From NCBI GenBank assembly GCA_021781775.1, contig JAJXWE010000028.1:1-9686 (forward strand): 9,686 bases of DNA, given 5' to 3'. Shown here piece after piece: positions 1 to 7,800 of the stretch. The position numbers and the translations under genes are program-made. Under the pieces are notes generated by a model. The model had not been told where the DNA came from, made no database searches, and saw only the letters and a list, made by a program, of their open reading frames with translations. Each line of letters starts with the position of its first letter. Position 1 is the first letter of the stretch. This DNA is from Pseudomonadota bacterium. GTDB taxonomy: Bacteria; Pseudomonadota; Gammaproteobacteria; Steroidobacterales; Steroidobacteraceae.

Positions 1-1
1 G

Positions 2-388
2 AGCCTGCTGCTCGTCGGAGGCAGTATTTCGCGCGAACCGCTCGCGCGCGGTGCCGTCGAGATTCGCGGTGACACCGAGATCGCCGAGAAATTTCAACAG
101 CTGATCCGACTGCTGGGCCCGGACCTTGAGGAGGAACTCGCGCAGGCCGTGGGCGACGTGCCCGCGCACCGGCTCGCCCGGCTTGCCCGCGGCGCGGTCG
201 GCTGGAGCGGCCGCGCTGCGCTGACGCTCTGGCGCGACCTCGGCGAGTATGCGAGCCATGAGCGGCGCGACCTGGTCCCGAGGCCGGAGGGGGAGACCTT
301 CCTGCACGGAGTCGACGCGCTGCGCGAGGACGTCGATCGCTTCGCGGCGCGGCTGGAACAGCTCGAGCATCGAGTGCACCGCCCGTGA
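2..388 (+). CDS. ubiJ: UbiJ, ubiquinone biosynthesis accessory factor (C-terminal 128 residues; 5' end outside window)
   Basis: The frame is open from base 2 to a TGA at 386-388, so only the C-terminal part of the gene is present. The visible protein has the SCP2-like lipid-binding fold signature (GAVEIRGD, then a long helix, then EEELAQAVGD and AHRLARL). It ends in a charged helix (residues near VDALREDVDRFAARLEQLEHRV) that looks like the C-terminal coiled coil of UbiJ. In the UbiJ family this protein helps hold the hydrophobic ubiquinone intermediates and their modifying enzymes together in a soluble Ubi complex, and the coiled coil contacts UbiK. Its place 16 bases before ubiB matches the common ubiE-ubiJ-ubiB order. 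A GTG at 149 could begin a shorter frame, but it lies inside the SCP2 domain and is not the start. Confidence 0.88.
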   Translation, partial: SLLLVGGSISREPLARGAVEIRGDTEIAEKFQQLIRLLGPDLEEELAQAVGDVPAHRLARLARGAVGWSGRAALTLWRDLGEYASHERRDLVPRPEGETFLHGVDALREDVDRFAARLEQLEHRVHRP

Positions 389-404
389 CGCCGGTGCGCC
401 GGTC

Positions 405-2039
405 ATGAAGCTGCGGGTCATCGGACGGCTCGTGCAGATCCAGCGCGTGCTCCTGAAGCACGGCCTGGACGATTTCGTGCGCGCGACGCATCTGTACCGG
501 CCGCTGCGCTTCCTGTTCTTTCTGTCCCCCTCGATGTGGCTGCGGCGCGACCGCAATGCGCCGCGCGGCGAGCGGTTGCGCCTGGCGCTGCAGGAGCTCG
601 GGCCGATCTTCGTGAAGTTCGGCCAGGCGGTCTCCACGCGGCGGGATCTGCTGCCGCCGGACATTGCCGAGGAGCTGGCGAAGCTGCAGGACCGGGTGCC
701 ACCGTTTCCGGCGGCCGTGGCGCGGGCCACCATCGAGCGCGGCCTGGGCCGGCCGGTCACGGAGGTCTTCGCCGCGTTCGAGGACGAGCCGCTCGCGGCC
801 GCCTCCATTGCCCAGGTGCACGCCGCGACGCTGCACAGCGGGGGCGAAGTGGTGGTGAAGGTGCTGCGGCCGGGCATGAAGGCGCGCATCGAGCGGGACC
901 TCGAGGTCCTCTATACGCTCGCGGCGCTGGCGCAACGCTACTGGCGCGAGGCGCGCAGGCTGCGACCGAGCGAGCTGGTACAGGAGTACGAGAAGACCAT
1001 CCTCGATGAGCTCGACCTGATGCGCGAGGCGGCGAACGCCACGCAGCTGAAGCGCAACTTCGCCGGATCGGACCTGCTGTACGTGCCGGAGGTGCACTGG
1101 GACCTCTGCCGCAGCGACGTGATGGTCATGGAACGCATCCGCGGCATCCCGATCAGCGACATGGCGCGGCTGCGCGCCCTCGGCACGAATTTCGAGCGGC
1201 TCGCCGAGAACGGGGTGCGCATCTTCTTCACGCAGGTGTTTCGCCACAACTTCTTCCATGCGGACATGCACCCCGGCAACATCTTCGTGTTGGCCGACGA
1301 CCCGCAGCGGCCGCGCTACGCGGCCATTGACTTCGGCATCATGGGCACGCTCGATCCGCGCGACCAGCATTACCTGGCCGAGAACTTCCTCGCCGTGTTC
1401 GAGCGTGACTATCGCCGCGTGGCGGTGCTGCACGTCGAGTCCGGCTGGGTGCCGCCGCAGACACGCATCGATGAGATGGAATCGGCGATCCGCACGGTAT
1501 GCGAGCCGATCTTCGACCGGCCGCTCGCGGACATCTCCTTCGGGCACCTGCTGCTGCGGCTATTCGAGATCTCTCGCCGCTTCAACATGCAGATCCAGCC
1601 GCAGCTGATGCTGCTGCAGAAAACCCTGTTCAACGTCGAGGGGCTCGGCCGGGAACTGTATCCGCAGCTGGACATCTGGAGCACGGCCACGCCAATCCTG
1701 CGTGAATGGATGCGCGAGCGCGTCAGTGTCGGCCGCCTGCTGAAGAACCTCTGGCGCCAGCTGCCTGACGTCGTGGAGTCGATCCAGAGCCTGCCGGGTC
1801 TGCTGAAGGAGTCAATGCGCCGGGCGCACGAGCCGGAAGCCCACCCGGACGTGACGAGCATGAACCAGCTGCGCGAGGCGCTGCGTGCTGCCGCGCGCCG
1901 TCGAGACGTGGTCACGGCTGCCTCCGCCGTGCTGCTCGCAGGGCTCGTCTGGCTGGCCCTGGACCCGCACGGCTGGCCCGGCTGGGGCCTCACCGCGGGC
2001 GGCGCAGGGGCGCTCGCCGCCGCCTACCGCTGGCTTTGA
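405..2039 (+). CDS. ubiB: UbiB, ABC1/ADCK-family ubiquinone biosynthesis ATPase/kinase-like protein
   Basis: The protein has 544 residues, close to E. coli UbiB (546). It shows the hallmarks of the ABC1/UbiB/ADCK family: the KxGQ motif (K71-F-G-Q74), the Ala-rich nucleotide loop AAASIAQVH (131-139), the invariant lysine K152 in VVVKVLRPG, the catalytic-loop motif HADMHPGN (285-292, with D287 and N292) and the metal-binding DFG (D309). The C terminus has two hydrophobic helices, about 502-520 and 525-543, that would anchor it in the inner membrane. Family knowledge: UbiB uses ATP hydrolysis to support ubiquinone synthesis, probably by helping extract lipid intermediates from the membrane. I chose the ATG at 405 because the protein then begins MKLRVIGR as UbiB proteins do; the frame runs open to 249, but that extension overlaps ubiJ and is low-complexity Arg/Ser-rich. 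No clear Shine-Dalgarno is visible, so translational coupling to ubiJ is likely. Confidence 0.95.
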   Translation: MKLRVIGRLVQIQRVLLKHGLDDFVRATHLYRPLRFLFFLSPSMWLRRDRNAPRGERLRLALQELGPIFVKFGQAVSTRRDLLPPDIAEELAKLQDRVPPFPAAVARATIERGLGRPVTEVFAAFEDEPLAAASIAQVHAATLHSGGEVVVKVLRPGMKARIERDLEVLYTLAALAQRYWREARRLRPSELVQEYEKTILDELDLMREAANATQLKRNFAGSDLLYVPEVHWDLCRSDVMVMERIRGIPISDMARLRALGTNFERLAENGVRIFFTQVFRHNFFHADMHPGNIFVLADDPQRPRYAAIDFGIMGTLDPRDQHYLAENFLAVFERDYRRVAVLHVESGWVPPQTRIDEMESAIRTVCEPIFDRPLADISFGHLLLRLFEISRRFNMQIQPQLMLLQKTLFNVEGLGRELYPQLDIWSTATPILREWMRERVSVGRLLKNLWRQLPDVVESIQSLPGLLKESMRRAHEPEAHPDVTSMNQLREALRAAARRRDVVTAASAVLLAGLVWLALDPHGWPGWGLTAGGAGALAAAYRWL

Positions 2040-2075
2040 TCGCCGCCGGCCGTGGCAGGTCCGCAGCCCCGAAAC

Positions 2076-2086
2076 GGGGGAGAGAG
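2076..2086 (+). promoter_or_regulatory. Ribosome binding site that fixes a GTG start at 2090
   Basis: A purine run GGGGGAGAGAG ends a few bases before GTG 2090 and contains GGAG at 2079-2082 with a 7-base spacer. It supports GTG 2090 over the TTG at 2036 that overlaps the ubiB stop codon. Confidence 0.7.
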
Positions 2087-2089
2087 TCT

Positions 2090-3001
2090 GTGAAGAACGC
2101 CGGCCAGCTCGATGCCCGGACGCTGCTGTACGTCAGCGTCGCCGTACTCACCTGGTCATCGGCGTACGCCTCGATCGCCTACGCGCTCAGCGCGTTCACG
2201 CCGGGCGAGCTCGCCTTCGGACGCCTGCTGTTCGCCTCGGGCGTGTTCCTTCTCTATCTTCGCTGGCGCCGTATAGCCCTGCCGCCACCGGCCGCCTGGC
2301 CACCACTGCTCGGCCTCGGGGTGATCGGCCTCGGCGTGTACCACCTGTGCCTGAACCTGGCTGAGACGCGCGTTGCCAGCGGCACCGCTGCGCTGCTGAT
2401 CGCTCTGCTGCCCGCGGCGACGGCAGCGACCTCGGCGCTGTGGCTGCGCGAGCGGCTCTCGGTGCGCACGCTGGTGGGGTTGGCCGTGGCGCTCGGCGGT
2501 GTCGTACTGGTGGTCGCGGACCGCGGCGGCGTGCAGTTTCAACCCCGCGCGCTGCTGGTGCTGGTGAGCGTGCTCGCCGCGGCCGTGTACTTCACGGGAC
2601 AGAAATCCTGGATGCGCCGCTATGGCGCGGAAGCGGTGACCGCGGTCGCGCTGCTCGGCGGCACGCTCGCCGCAGCGCCCTTCGGACTGGCGCTGCCGCG
2701 GGCGCTCGCCGCAGCACCGCTGCCCCGCCTGGCGGCGCTGCTGTGGCTCGCCCTGGCACCGACCTTTCTCGGCTATCTCACCTGGAACCTGGCCATCCAC
2801 CGCTCCAGCGCGACCCAGGTCTCGAGCTTCATCTATTGCTCCTCACCACTGGCCGTGCTGATCGGCTGGCTCTGGCTCGGCGAGCGCCCGGGCGTGCTCA
2901 CGCTCGCCGGCGGCGCGGTGGTGATCGGCGGCGTCATCCTGGCCAACACCGGCACCCGCGCAGCGCCGAGCGGCCTCGCCGAGCCGCAAGCCCAGTCCTG
3001 A
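2090..3001 (+). CDS. EamA/RhaT-type (drug/metabolite transporter superfamily) membrane transporter
   Basis: The protein has 303 residues from GTG 2090 and is made almost entirely of hydrophobic helices, about ten, in two homologous halves, the usual EamA layout. The first half begins LYVSVAVLTWSSAYASIAYAL, with a polar break at the TPGELAFGRLL segment typical of the first repeat, and ends with the AALLIALLPAATAATSALWLRERL block. The second half repeats this pattern: FLGYLTWNLAIHRSSAT, then SPLAVLIGWLWLGERPG, then a final hydrophobic helix. Members export amino acids, nucleotides or drugs, or import sugars across the inner membrane; the substrate cannot be read from sequence. It lies 50 bases after ubiB and 16 bases before the GST gene on the same strand, so co-transcription is likely. 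The TTG at 2036 would add 18 Arg-rich residues before the first helix and is less likely as a start. Confidence 0.88.
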   Translation: MKNAGQLDARTLLYVSVAVLTWSSAYASIAYALSAFTPGELAFGRLLFASGVFLLYLRWRRIALPPPAAWPPLLGLGVIGLGVYHLCLNLAETRVASGTAALLIALLPAATAATSALWLRERLSVRTLVGLAVALGGVVLVVADRGGVQFQPRALLVLVSVLAAAVYFTGQKSWMRRYGAEAVTAVALLGGTLAAAPFGLALPRALAAAPLPRLAALLWLALAPTFLGYLTWNLAIHRSSATQVSSFIYCSSPLAVLIGWLWLGERPGVLTLAGGAVVIGGVILANTGTRAAPSGLAEPQAQS

Positions 3002-3017
3002 TACCGAGGCAATCCCC

Positions 3018-3710
3018 ATGTACACCCTATACATCGCCAACAAGAACTACTCGTCCTGGTCGCTGCGCCCCTGGGTCCTGATGCAGACACTCGGCATCCC
3101 CTTCGAGGAGCGGCTGGCGCCGTTCGGCGCAGCCGGCAACCCGCACGACTTCCGCACGTTCTCCCCGAACGGCAAGGTACCGTGTCTGCACGACGGCGCG
3201 ACGGTGGTCTGGGACTCCCTCGCCATCGTCGAGTACCTGGCGGAACGCCATACGGGCGTGTGGCCGTCCGATCCGACGGCGCGCGCCTTCGCCCGCTCGG
3301 CCGCCGCGGAGATGCACTCGGGCTTCGCCGCGCTGCGTCAGACCTGCAGCATGACCTGCGGCCTGCGGGTGCGACTGCACCGCATCGCACCGGCGCTGCG
3401 GGCCGACCTCGAGCGCCTGCAGGATCTGTGGCAGGAAGGCCTGGAGCGCTTCGGCGGCCCGTTTCTCGCCGGCAACGCATTCAGCGCGGCGGATGCGTTC
3501 TACGCGCCGGTGGCGTTTCGCATTCAGACCTATCGGCTGCCACTTGCTCCGGCAGCGTTGGCCTACGCCGAGCGCCTGCTGGGATTGCCGGCCATGCGCA
3601 ACTGGTACGCGGCCGCGCTCGCCGAGCCTTGGCGCGACGCGGCGCACGACGGCGAGACCCTCGCCGTCGGCACCGTCCTCGAGGATCTGCGCAGCCCGCC
3701 GCCACGTTAG
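3018..3710 (+). CDS. Glutathione S-transferase family protein
   Basis: The protein has 230 residues with a two-domain GST layout. The N-terminal thioredoxin-like domain (about 1-80) carries NYSSWSLRPW (10-19), where a serine of the S-S-W-S cluster is the usual glutathione-activating residue in the zeta/beta-like branch. It then has the cis-proline V54-P55 and the glutathione-binding acidic/serine pair D66-S67. The all-helical C-terminal domain has the N-capping box S156-A-A-D159 in NAFSAADAFYAP. Such enzymes conjugate or isomerise electrophiles with glutathione in the cytoplasm; the real substrate is unknown. The ATG at 3018 has GAGG at 3006-3009 with an 8-base spacer. It follows the transporter by 16 bases and its stop lies only 13 bases from the stop of the convergent DUF481 gene, leaving almost no room for a conventional terminator. 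Confidence 0.9.
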   Translation: MYTLYIANKNYSSWSLRPWVLMQTLGIPFEERLAPFGAAGNPHDFRTFSPNGKVPCLHDGATVVWDSLAIVEYLAERHTGVWPSDPTARAFARSAAAEMHSGFAALRQTCSMTCGLRVRLHRIAPALRADLERLQDLWQEGLERFGGPFLAGNAFSAADAFYAPVAFRIQTYRLPLAPAALAYAERLLGLPAMRNWYAAALAEPWRDAAHDGETLAVGTVLEDLRSPPPR

Positions 3711-3723
3711 GGTCACGCGCGGC

Positions 3724-4494
3724 TCAGAACGCGTACACCAGATTGACCGTCTCGGTGGAGTCGAGGTGGCGGATGCCCGCCGGCGGGTGCGTGTTGTCCT
3801 GGATCTGGTAGCCGACGCTCATCGCGAGGCGCGTCGAGACCTTGACCACCAATGCCAGGTTGTTCGTCACCAGCGTGTTGACGGACCCGGCGTTCGCCAG
3901 CAGAGTGTCACTCAGCGTCGTGGTGCTCGTGAGCGTCTGCTGGTAGTTGATGCCGAGCGTGCCGACCGCGTAATCCTGGCTCGGCAGCACCGTGCGCGCC
4001 GTCACTGCACCGACGGCATTGCGCGTGAGCGTTTCCGGCCGCGACACGGTGTAGCCGGCGCCGAGCTGGGCACTGAGCGTCGCCGATTTGTTCTGGATCA
4101 GCTTGTAACCGAGACCCGTCGCGGCAGTCGCCTGGTACTGGAAGCCGTCGAACATGTCGTGCTCGTAACGCAGCGAGCCAAACGCGAAGGCCCGGGAGCC
4201 GATCTCGCGGTCCGATTGCCACAGCGCGCTCCAGCGCTCCGCGGACACGATGCCCGCGCTCTGGCCGTACAGCGCCGCGAGACTGAGCGCATGCTTCCAC
4301 GGTCCGTCGACGTAGGTCAGATCGAGCGCGGCGTTGGCGGACTTGCCCTGGGCATTGCCTTGCGAAGCCACAAAGCCGATTTGTCCCTTGCCGGAGATGC
4401 CCTGCGGAATCTTCGTACCGCTGGCGGCGACCGCTGCGTTCGCCGCCAGCGGCGCCGCCAGGAGCATCACGAGCACGATGCGCATCAATTTCAT
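3724..4494 (-). CDS. DUF481 family outer-membrane beta-barrel protein (YdiY-like)
   Basis: The protein has 256 residues. It starts with a clear Sec signal peptide: Lys/Arg near the N terminus, a hydrophobic core (VLVMLLAAPLAA), then Ala-rich AxA sites around residues 18-23. The mature part consists of alternating hydrophobic and polar strands rich in Gly, Tyr and Thr, includes the DUF481-like stretches AFGSLRYEHDMFDGFQYQ and GLGYKLI, and ends in Tyr-Ala-Phe. A terminal aromatic residue is the usual signal for outer-membrane barrel insertion. The function of the family is not established. The frame is open upstream to 4650, but the start at 4494 is the one that puts the signal peptide at the N terminus; MRIV at 4485 is a minor alternative. 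It is divergent from the cyclic-di-GMP gene, so they share the 4495-4813 regulatory region. Confidence 0.88.
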   Translation of the reverse strand: MKLMRIVLVMLLAAPLAANAAVAASGTKIPQGISGKGQIGFVASQGNAQGKSANAALDLTYVDGPWKHALSLAALYGQSAGIVSAERWSALWQSDREIGSRAFAFGSLRYEHDMFDGFQYQATAATGLGYKLIQNKSATLSAQLGAGYTVSRPETLTRNAVGAVTARTVLPSQDYAVGTLGINYQQTLTSTTTLSDTLLANAGSVNTLVTNNLALVVKVSTRLAMSVGYQIQDNTHPPAGIRHLDSTETVNLVYAF

Positions 4495-4591
4495 GGCTGT
4501 CCATTCCCGTTCACGTAAAGGAAAGCCAATTTTATGGAATACGGCCCGGCGATGCGGTCCGTTCGCAACCGCGCGGCGCCGGACCTGGACA

Positions 4592-4605
4592 GTGCCGCGC
4601 GGCAC
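4592..4605. repeat. Perfect 14-base palindrome
   Basis: GTGCCGCGCGGCAC reads the same on both strands. It lies about 98 bases upstream of the DUF481 start and 209 bases upstream of the cyclic-di-GMP gene start. It could be an operator or a small hairpin. Confidence 0.55.
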
Positions 4606-4679
4606 GCCGAGGCAGTGAAAATGAGATGCAGTGCCGGTTTGAGCCCGCAAGATTTCACATAGTTGCAGGCCTGCACGAC

Positions 4680-4699
4680 CTGAATCACCGACAATTCAG
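4680..4699. repeat. Inverted repeat CTGAAT-N8-ATTCAG
   Basis: Six-base arms (4680-4685 and 4694-4699) are separated by 8 bases, a spacing typical of sites bound by dimeric helix-turn-helix proteins. A perfect 10-base palindrome GCAGGCCTGC lies just before it at 4665-4674. The function is inferred only. Confidence 0.4.
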
Positions 4700-4710
4700 C
4701 GGATCACCGC

Positions 4711-4724
4711 CTGCCTCGAGGCAG
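4711..4724. repeat. Perfect 14-base palindrome
   Basis: CTGCCTCGAGGCAG is fully self-complementary and ends 89 bases before the ATG of the cyclic-di-GMP gene. It is a candidate operator for that gene. Confidence 0.5.
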
Positions 4725-4813
4725 CGCAGTGCCGCCGTCCTTACCGTGCTGCTTTCGGACACTGACCCGCCTTGGCCACCCCGCGAAGCATCTTCGTCAG
4801 ACCGCCGCCCGCC

Positions 4814-7800
4814 ATGGATCCGCTGCTCTGGTCGGACGCGATGGCCACGGGTATCGCCTCGATCGACGAGCAGCATCAAGTCCTGCTCGAGATCTTCAAC
4901 CGGACCGCCCGGGCACAGGCGCAGGGCGCCGCGCCGCAGGAGGTGACCGCGCTGCTCGAGACACTGGCGCAGTACACCCACGAGCATTTCCGCGACGAGG
5001 AGCGTCTCATGCTCAGCTGGCGGGTGGATGCCGGGCACCGCGCGATGCACCTGAAGGCCCATGAGAGTTTCCGCGGATTTCTCCAACAGGCGCAGGCATT
5101 GTCCGCCGATCACCCGTTGGACGTACGCCTCGAGCTGCAAGCATTCCTCGCCGAGTGGCTGTTGCACCACATCCTGGAGATGGACCAGGCTATGGCGCTC
5201 GCGGTCCAGCAGCGCCAGAGTGCCGTCGCGCACGAGATGCCCGGGCCCGAGCCGGCCCCGCGCGCACGCGATGGTCTCCTCGAATCGCTCAGCCAGCTGA
5301 GCGCGTCCCTCGGCCAGCGGACCTTCGATCTGCTGACGCAGCGCCGGAATCTGCTCGATCTTCAGGCGCTCTACCAGGCGTTGCTGCGCTGCGGCGACGT
5401 GCTGATCCAGAGCCGCGGGGAGCACGAGATGCTCGAGAGTCTGTGCGCCAGGCTGGCGCGCGACACACCCTTTCACGCGGTGTGGATCGGGCGGCCGGGG
5501 TCCGCGGGAGTGTTCGAAGTGCTGGGGCTCGCCGGGGACGGCGCCGATCAAGTCCGCGTCGCGCCGCCCCGCCTGACGGACCAGCAGACCGCGTCGATCG
5601 TCGTCAGAGCGTGGAACAAGCAGGCGCTGGTGGTGTGCAACGACACGCTCGCCGAGCCGACCCTGCAGCCCTGGCACGAGGGCTTCGCGGCAAATCGCTG
5701 GCTGAGTCTGCTCGCGCTGCCGATCCTGCGCGGCGAGCGGATGTGGGCCATCCTCGCGCTCGCCGCGCCGCGCCGCGCCGGCTTCGATGCCGCGACCATC
5801 GAGCTGTGCACCCGCGTCGCCGGCCTGCTCGGCCGCGGCCTCGATGAGTTCGACCTGAAAGATCGCATCCGGACGCTGCAGGCGCAGGAGGCGCACATGG
5901 CCCGCACTGATGCGCTCACCGGACTGCCCAATCGACTCGCGCTGGAGGAGTACCTGCCGCGGGCGATCGCGCGCGCGCGCCGCCGCGGCACTTCGCTGGC
6001 GATCGGCGTCATCGATCTGGATGACTTCAAGCCGGTCAATGACCGGCTGGGTCACGACGCGGGGGACGAGCTGCTGCGCAACCTCGCGCGCGGTCTGCGT
6101 GACTGGCTGCGCGAGTCGGATTTCATCGCCCGCCTCGGCGGCGACGAATTCGTGGTGATCCTGGAAGACCTCGACACGGCCCACACGCTGCCGCAGTTGA
6201 GCGCGGCCCTCGCTCACCTGCACCGGGTGGTCGAGAGCCCCTTCCCTCTGAGCGGCGGTAAGAGCGCCTCGGTGGGCATGACGATGGGTCTGACATTGTT
6301 TCCAACGGACGGCACCGAGGCGGAGTTGCTGCTGCGCCAGGCAGATGCGGCGATGTATCAGGCCAAGCAGACCAAGCGGTCGCGGACCCAGTGGTGGCGC
6401 CTCGGCGCCGCGACTGCGCCCGAGCAGATCGCCGAAACCGCGTTCGACCCGTTCGGCCCCGAGGCTCGCGAACTCATGCAGATCCTGCAGCCACACCTCG
6501 CCGAGGTGGCCGGACAGTTCGCCACGGCATTCTACGGCGAGCTGCAGCGACGCCCCGAGATGGCCAGCATCCTCGCCTGCCTGTCCCCGCAGGAGCTGAT
6601 GACGCTCACGCACCGGCAGGCCGACCACCTGCGCTTCCTGCTCGATGAGCACACGACCGCGCCTCAGGCGGAGGAGACCGCCCGGCGGCTCGGCCTCATC
6701 CATGGGCTCGTTGGCCTGTCCGGCGCCTCGATGACGCTTGCCGTGGGGCTATACCGCGACCTGCTGCACGCCCATTTCGACACGGCGCTGCTCACCACGC
6801 GCACACGGTATCGTGCGCTGCGTGCCGCTGAGGCGCGCCTGCAGCTCGACACGCAATGCGAGCTGCAGGCCATGCAGTCCGTTCTCGATCAGTACCAGAT
6901 GCTGCTCGCGCACCCGCCGGACGCCCGGGCGCTCGCGGCCCCCTGGATGCAAGCGGAACTCGAGGCACTCGCCGCTCTGCCCGGCGTTCGGGCCGTGGTG
7001 CTGTTCCGGCCGGATGCCCACAACCGGCTGGTTATCGAGCACGCCGCCGGTGAAATCGCCGAACCGTTCGTGCAGGCGCATCGGGCCCGCGATCTCTACC
7101 CGGTGCTCGATCCCCGCGATGCACGCGGTCGCGGGCTGGTCGCGACAACCTGGATGACCGACGCTGCGCAGGAGATCTGTGCCTACCAGTCCGACGGTCG
7201 CGCCGAGCCCTGGCAGACACTGATGCGCGAATTCCGTATCCGCAGCAGCGCGACCGTTCCGGTGCACAACCACGGAGCGATCCACGCGGTGCTGATGATT
7301 TTCGGCGCCTACCCGCACCAGTTCACCGCCGGGTGGATGCGGACCTGGCGACTGTCGCTGCAGAACCGCTGGGACCAGATGACCCGTACCGCCCAGAGCC
7401 GCTGGCATGCGATCGACACCGCGCAGTCCGCGCAGATCCGCTCGGTGCTCTATGGCGGCGGCGTCGAGATGTTCGTGCAGCCGATCATCGGCCTCGCCGA
7501 CGGCGCGGTGGCGAAAGTCGAGGCGCTGGCGCGCCTGCGCACGCCACAGGGCACGATCCTCGCCCCCGGGCAGTTCCTGCCCGCACTCGGGGAAACGGAC
7601 GTGGATTCACTGTTCCGCCAGGGCCTGCAGCAGGGTTTGGCGCACCTGCGCTGCTGGCGCGAGGAGGGCCTGGACATCGGCCTGTCGATCAACCTGGCAC
7701 CGAGCTCGCTGCTGCATCCGGACTGCGCCCAGTGGGTCATCGAGGCGCTGCATCAGGCGCAGGTGACACCCGCGCACCTGACTCTGGAGCTGCTGGAAAG

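Larger units (their letters stand above)
4495..4813. other. Divergent intergenic region with several palindromes
   Basis: This 319-base stretch separates the DUF481 start from the cyclic-di-GMP gene start, and I see no credible gene in it. Its left part is comparatively AT-rich (around 4520-4540) and includes TAAAAT on the minus strand (4529-4534), a possible -10 box for the DUF481 gene, though without a convincing -35. The right part holds perfect palindromes at 4592-4605, 4665-4674 and 4711-4724, an inverted repeat at 4680-4699, and three copies of CAGTGCCG. No convincing plus-strand promoter stands out. Confidence 0.6.

Noticed and set aside
249..404. N-terminal extension of ubiB
   Set aside because: It overlaps ubiJ in another frame and encodes a low-complexity Arg/Ser-rich stretch absent from the UbiB family.
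3493..4518. Plus-strand open frame across the end of the GST and the whole DUF481 gene
   Set aside because: The DUF481 gene on the other strand has a signal peptide and barrel pattern; this frame has an Arg-rich, featureless product.
4495..4650. N-terminal extension of the DUF481 protein
   Set aside because: It would bury the signal peptide behind 52 basic residues; the start at 4494 gives a proper signal peptide.
5961..5988. Alternating GC run as a structural element
   Set aside because: It encodes an Ala/Arg-rich helix inside the GGDEF domain in frame and fits codon use of the gene.
4685..6703. Very long open frame on the minus strand opposite the hemerythrin/GAF/GGDEF part
   Set aside because: It is antisense to a gene with clear domains. 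Its product is Arg/Gln/His-rich without recognisable motifs, and long shadow frames are expected in GC-rich coding DNA.
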